Shown piece after piece: positions 5,877 through 6,307 of a stretch of 6,307 bases of DNA. This DNA is from Acidilobaceae archaeon (GTDB taxonomy: Archaea > Thermoproteota > Thermoprotei_A > Sulfolobales > Acidilobaceae): the NCBI GenBank assembly GCA_026985385.1, contig JALSQM010000151.1, positions 1 through 6,307 of the forward strand, given 5' to 3'. Position numbers and translations under genes: made by a program. Each line of letters begins with the position of its first letter. The first letter of the stretch is position 1. The notes under the pieces were generated by a model that saw only the letters and a program-made list of their open reading frames with translations, ran no database searches and was not told the origin of the DNA.

Positions 5877-6307
5877 CCCGGCTAGACGTGGTGGCCGCGG
5901 GCCACGCCCTCGTTGATATAAGAGTGGTGGTCGACAGGTTCCCGGGCCCCGACGAGGAGGCCGAGATAAGGAGGGAAACCAGGGGTGCTGGCGGCTCAGC
6001 GGTCAACGTATCTATAGCGGCGTCCAAGCTCGGCGGTAAGAGCGGGATAATAGCTAAGATAGGCTTCGACGGGTTCGGCCGCATAGTGTATGAGGAGCTC
6101 TGGGAGTCCCACGTCGACCTCAGGGGCCTGAGGATAAGCCCCATGGATAGGACTGGGTTCAGCATAGTAACCATAGACTCCACGGGCTCCATAGCGGTCT
6201 ACGGCTACAAGGGGGCCGCCGAGAGGCTCGAGCCCCGGGAGGTCGACGAGGAGGTGGTGAGGAGGGCCCGCGCGGTCCACATAGCCAGCCTGAGGCTCGA
6301 CACCAGC
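5873..6307 (+). CDS. pfkB: PfkB-family sugar kinase, probable ATP-dependent 6-phosphofructokinase (3' end outside window)
   Basis: Ribokinase/PfkB-fold enzyme that phosphorylates a sugar or sugar phosphate with ATP. Next to the aldolase, the likely reaction is fructose 6-phosphate to fructose 1,6-bisphosphate. The frame is open for 145 codons to the window edge, about half of the usual 300. The N-terminus MTRLDVVAAGHALVDI has the conserved strand and Asp15. PfkB signature 1 is present at about residues 39-54 (AGGSAVNVSIAASKLG), followed by AKIGFDGFG (61-69). The lid strands lie near 20-35 and 95-113. The second signature, with the catalytic DTxGAGD Asp, lies beyond the window. TTG 5873 is chosen because of the SD GGAGG 7 nt upstream; it overlaps the aldolase stop as TTGA. 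A. pernix has a characterised non-allosteric ATP phosphofructokinase of this family, which supports the call. Some PfkB archaeal homologues are nucleoside or other sugar kinases, so specificity is inferred from context. Confidence 0.88.
   Translation, partial: MTRLDVVAAGHALVDIRVVVDRFPGPDEEAEIRRETRGAGGSAVNVSIAASKLGGKSGIIAKIGFDGFGRIVYEELWESHVDLRGLRISPMDRTGFSIVTIDSTGSIAVYGYKGAAERLEPREVDEEVVRRARAVHIASLRLDTS

Noticed and set aside
5803..6280. Minus-strand frames (94 and 129 codons) opposite the aldolase end and kinase
   Set aside because: They are antisense to an intact PfkB frame with signature 1, and are Pro/Ser-rich or motif-free.

Overview
The window looks like chromosomal DNA of a hyperthermophilic crenarchaeon, most likely Desulfurococcales and possibly Aeropyrum. 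The reasons are visibly G+C-rich DNA, heavy use of AGG for Arg and ATA for Ile, several GTG/TTG starts, purine-rich Shine-Dalgarno (SD) sites, TATA-type promoter boxes, tightly packed genes, and an archaeal (DhnA-type) class I aldolase overlapping a PfkB-family sugar kinase. Aeropyrum pernix is known to use a PfkB-family ATP phosphofructokinase. The species assignment is inference; no rRNA or other marker gene lies in the window.

Layout, left to right. (1) 1-915, plus strand: the C-terminal two thirds of a MATE-family efflux transporter that begins before the window. (2) 875-2107, minus strand: a 12-helix MFS transporter, convergent with the MATE gene and overlapping it by 41 bp. (3) 2108-2232: a short spacer with a nested inverted repeat and a TATA-like box for the MFS gene. 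(4) 2233-4940, minus strand: a two-gene operon, a D-2-hydroxyacid dehydrogenase followed 2 bp later by a thiamine-diphosphate (ThDP) enzyme of the acetolactate synthase/2-oxoacid decarboxylase superfamily. (5) 4941-5048: a divergent control region with one A/T-rich TATA element readable on both strands, flanked by two dyad symmetries. (6) 5049-6307, plus strand: fructose-bisphosphate aldolase, then a PfkB kinase (probable ATP phosphofructokinase) cut by the window end; the two overlap by 4 bp.

How the genes may work together. The aldolase and kinase catalyse consecutive steps of the modified archaeal glycolysis (fructose 6-phosphate to fructose 1,6-bisphosphate to triose phosphates) and look translationally coupled. 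The divergent pair can be read as a 2-hydroxyacid/2-oxoacid module: the dehydrogenase interconverts a hydroxy acid and an oxo acid, and the ThDP enzyme decarboxylates or condenses the oxo acid. The same-strand MFS carrier might move the substrate, although it probably has its own promoter. The substrate cannot be read from the sequence. No mobile element, CRISPR array, tRNA or rRNA was seen. Most of the window is ordinary; the divergent promoter and the dehydrogenase/ThDP pair are the parts most worth a second look.
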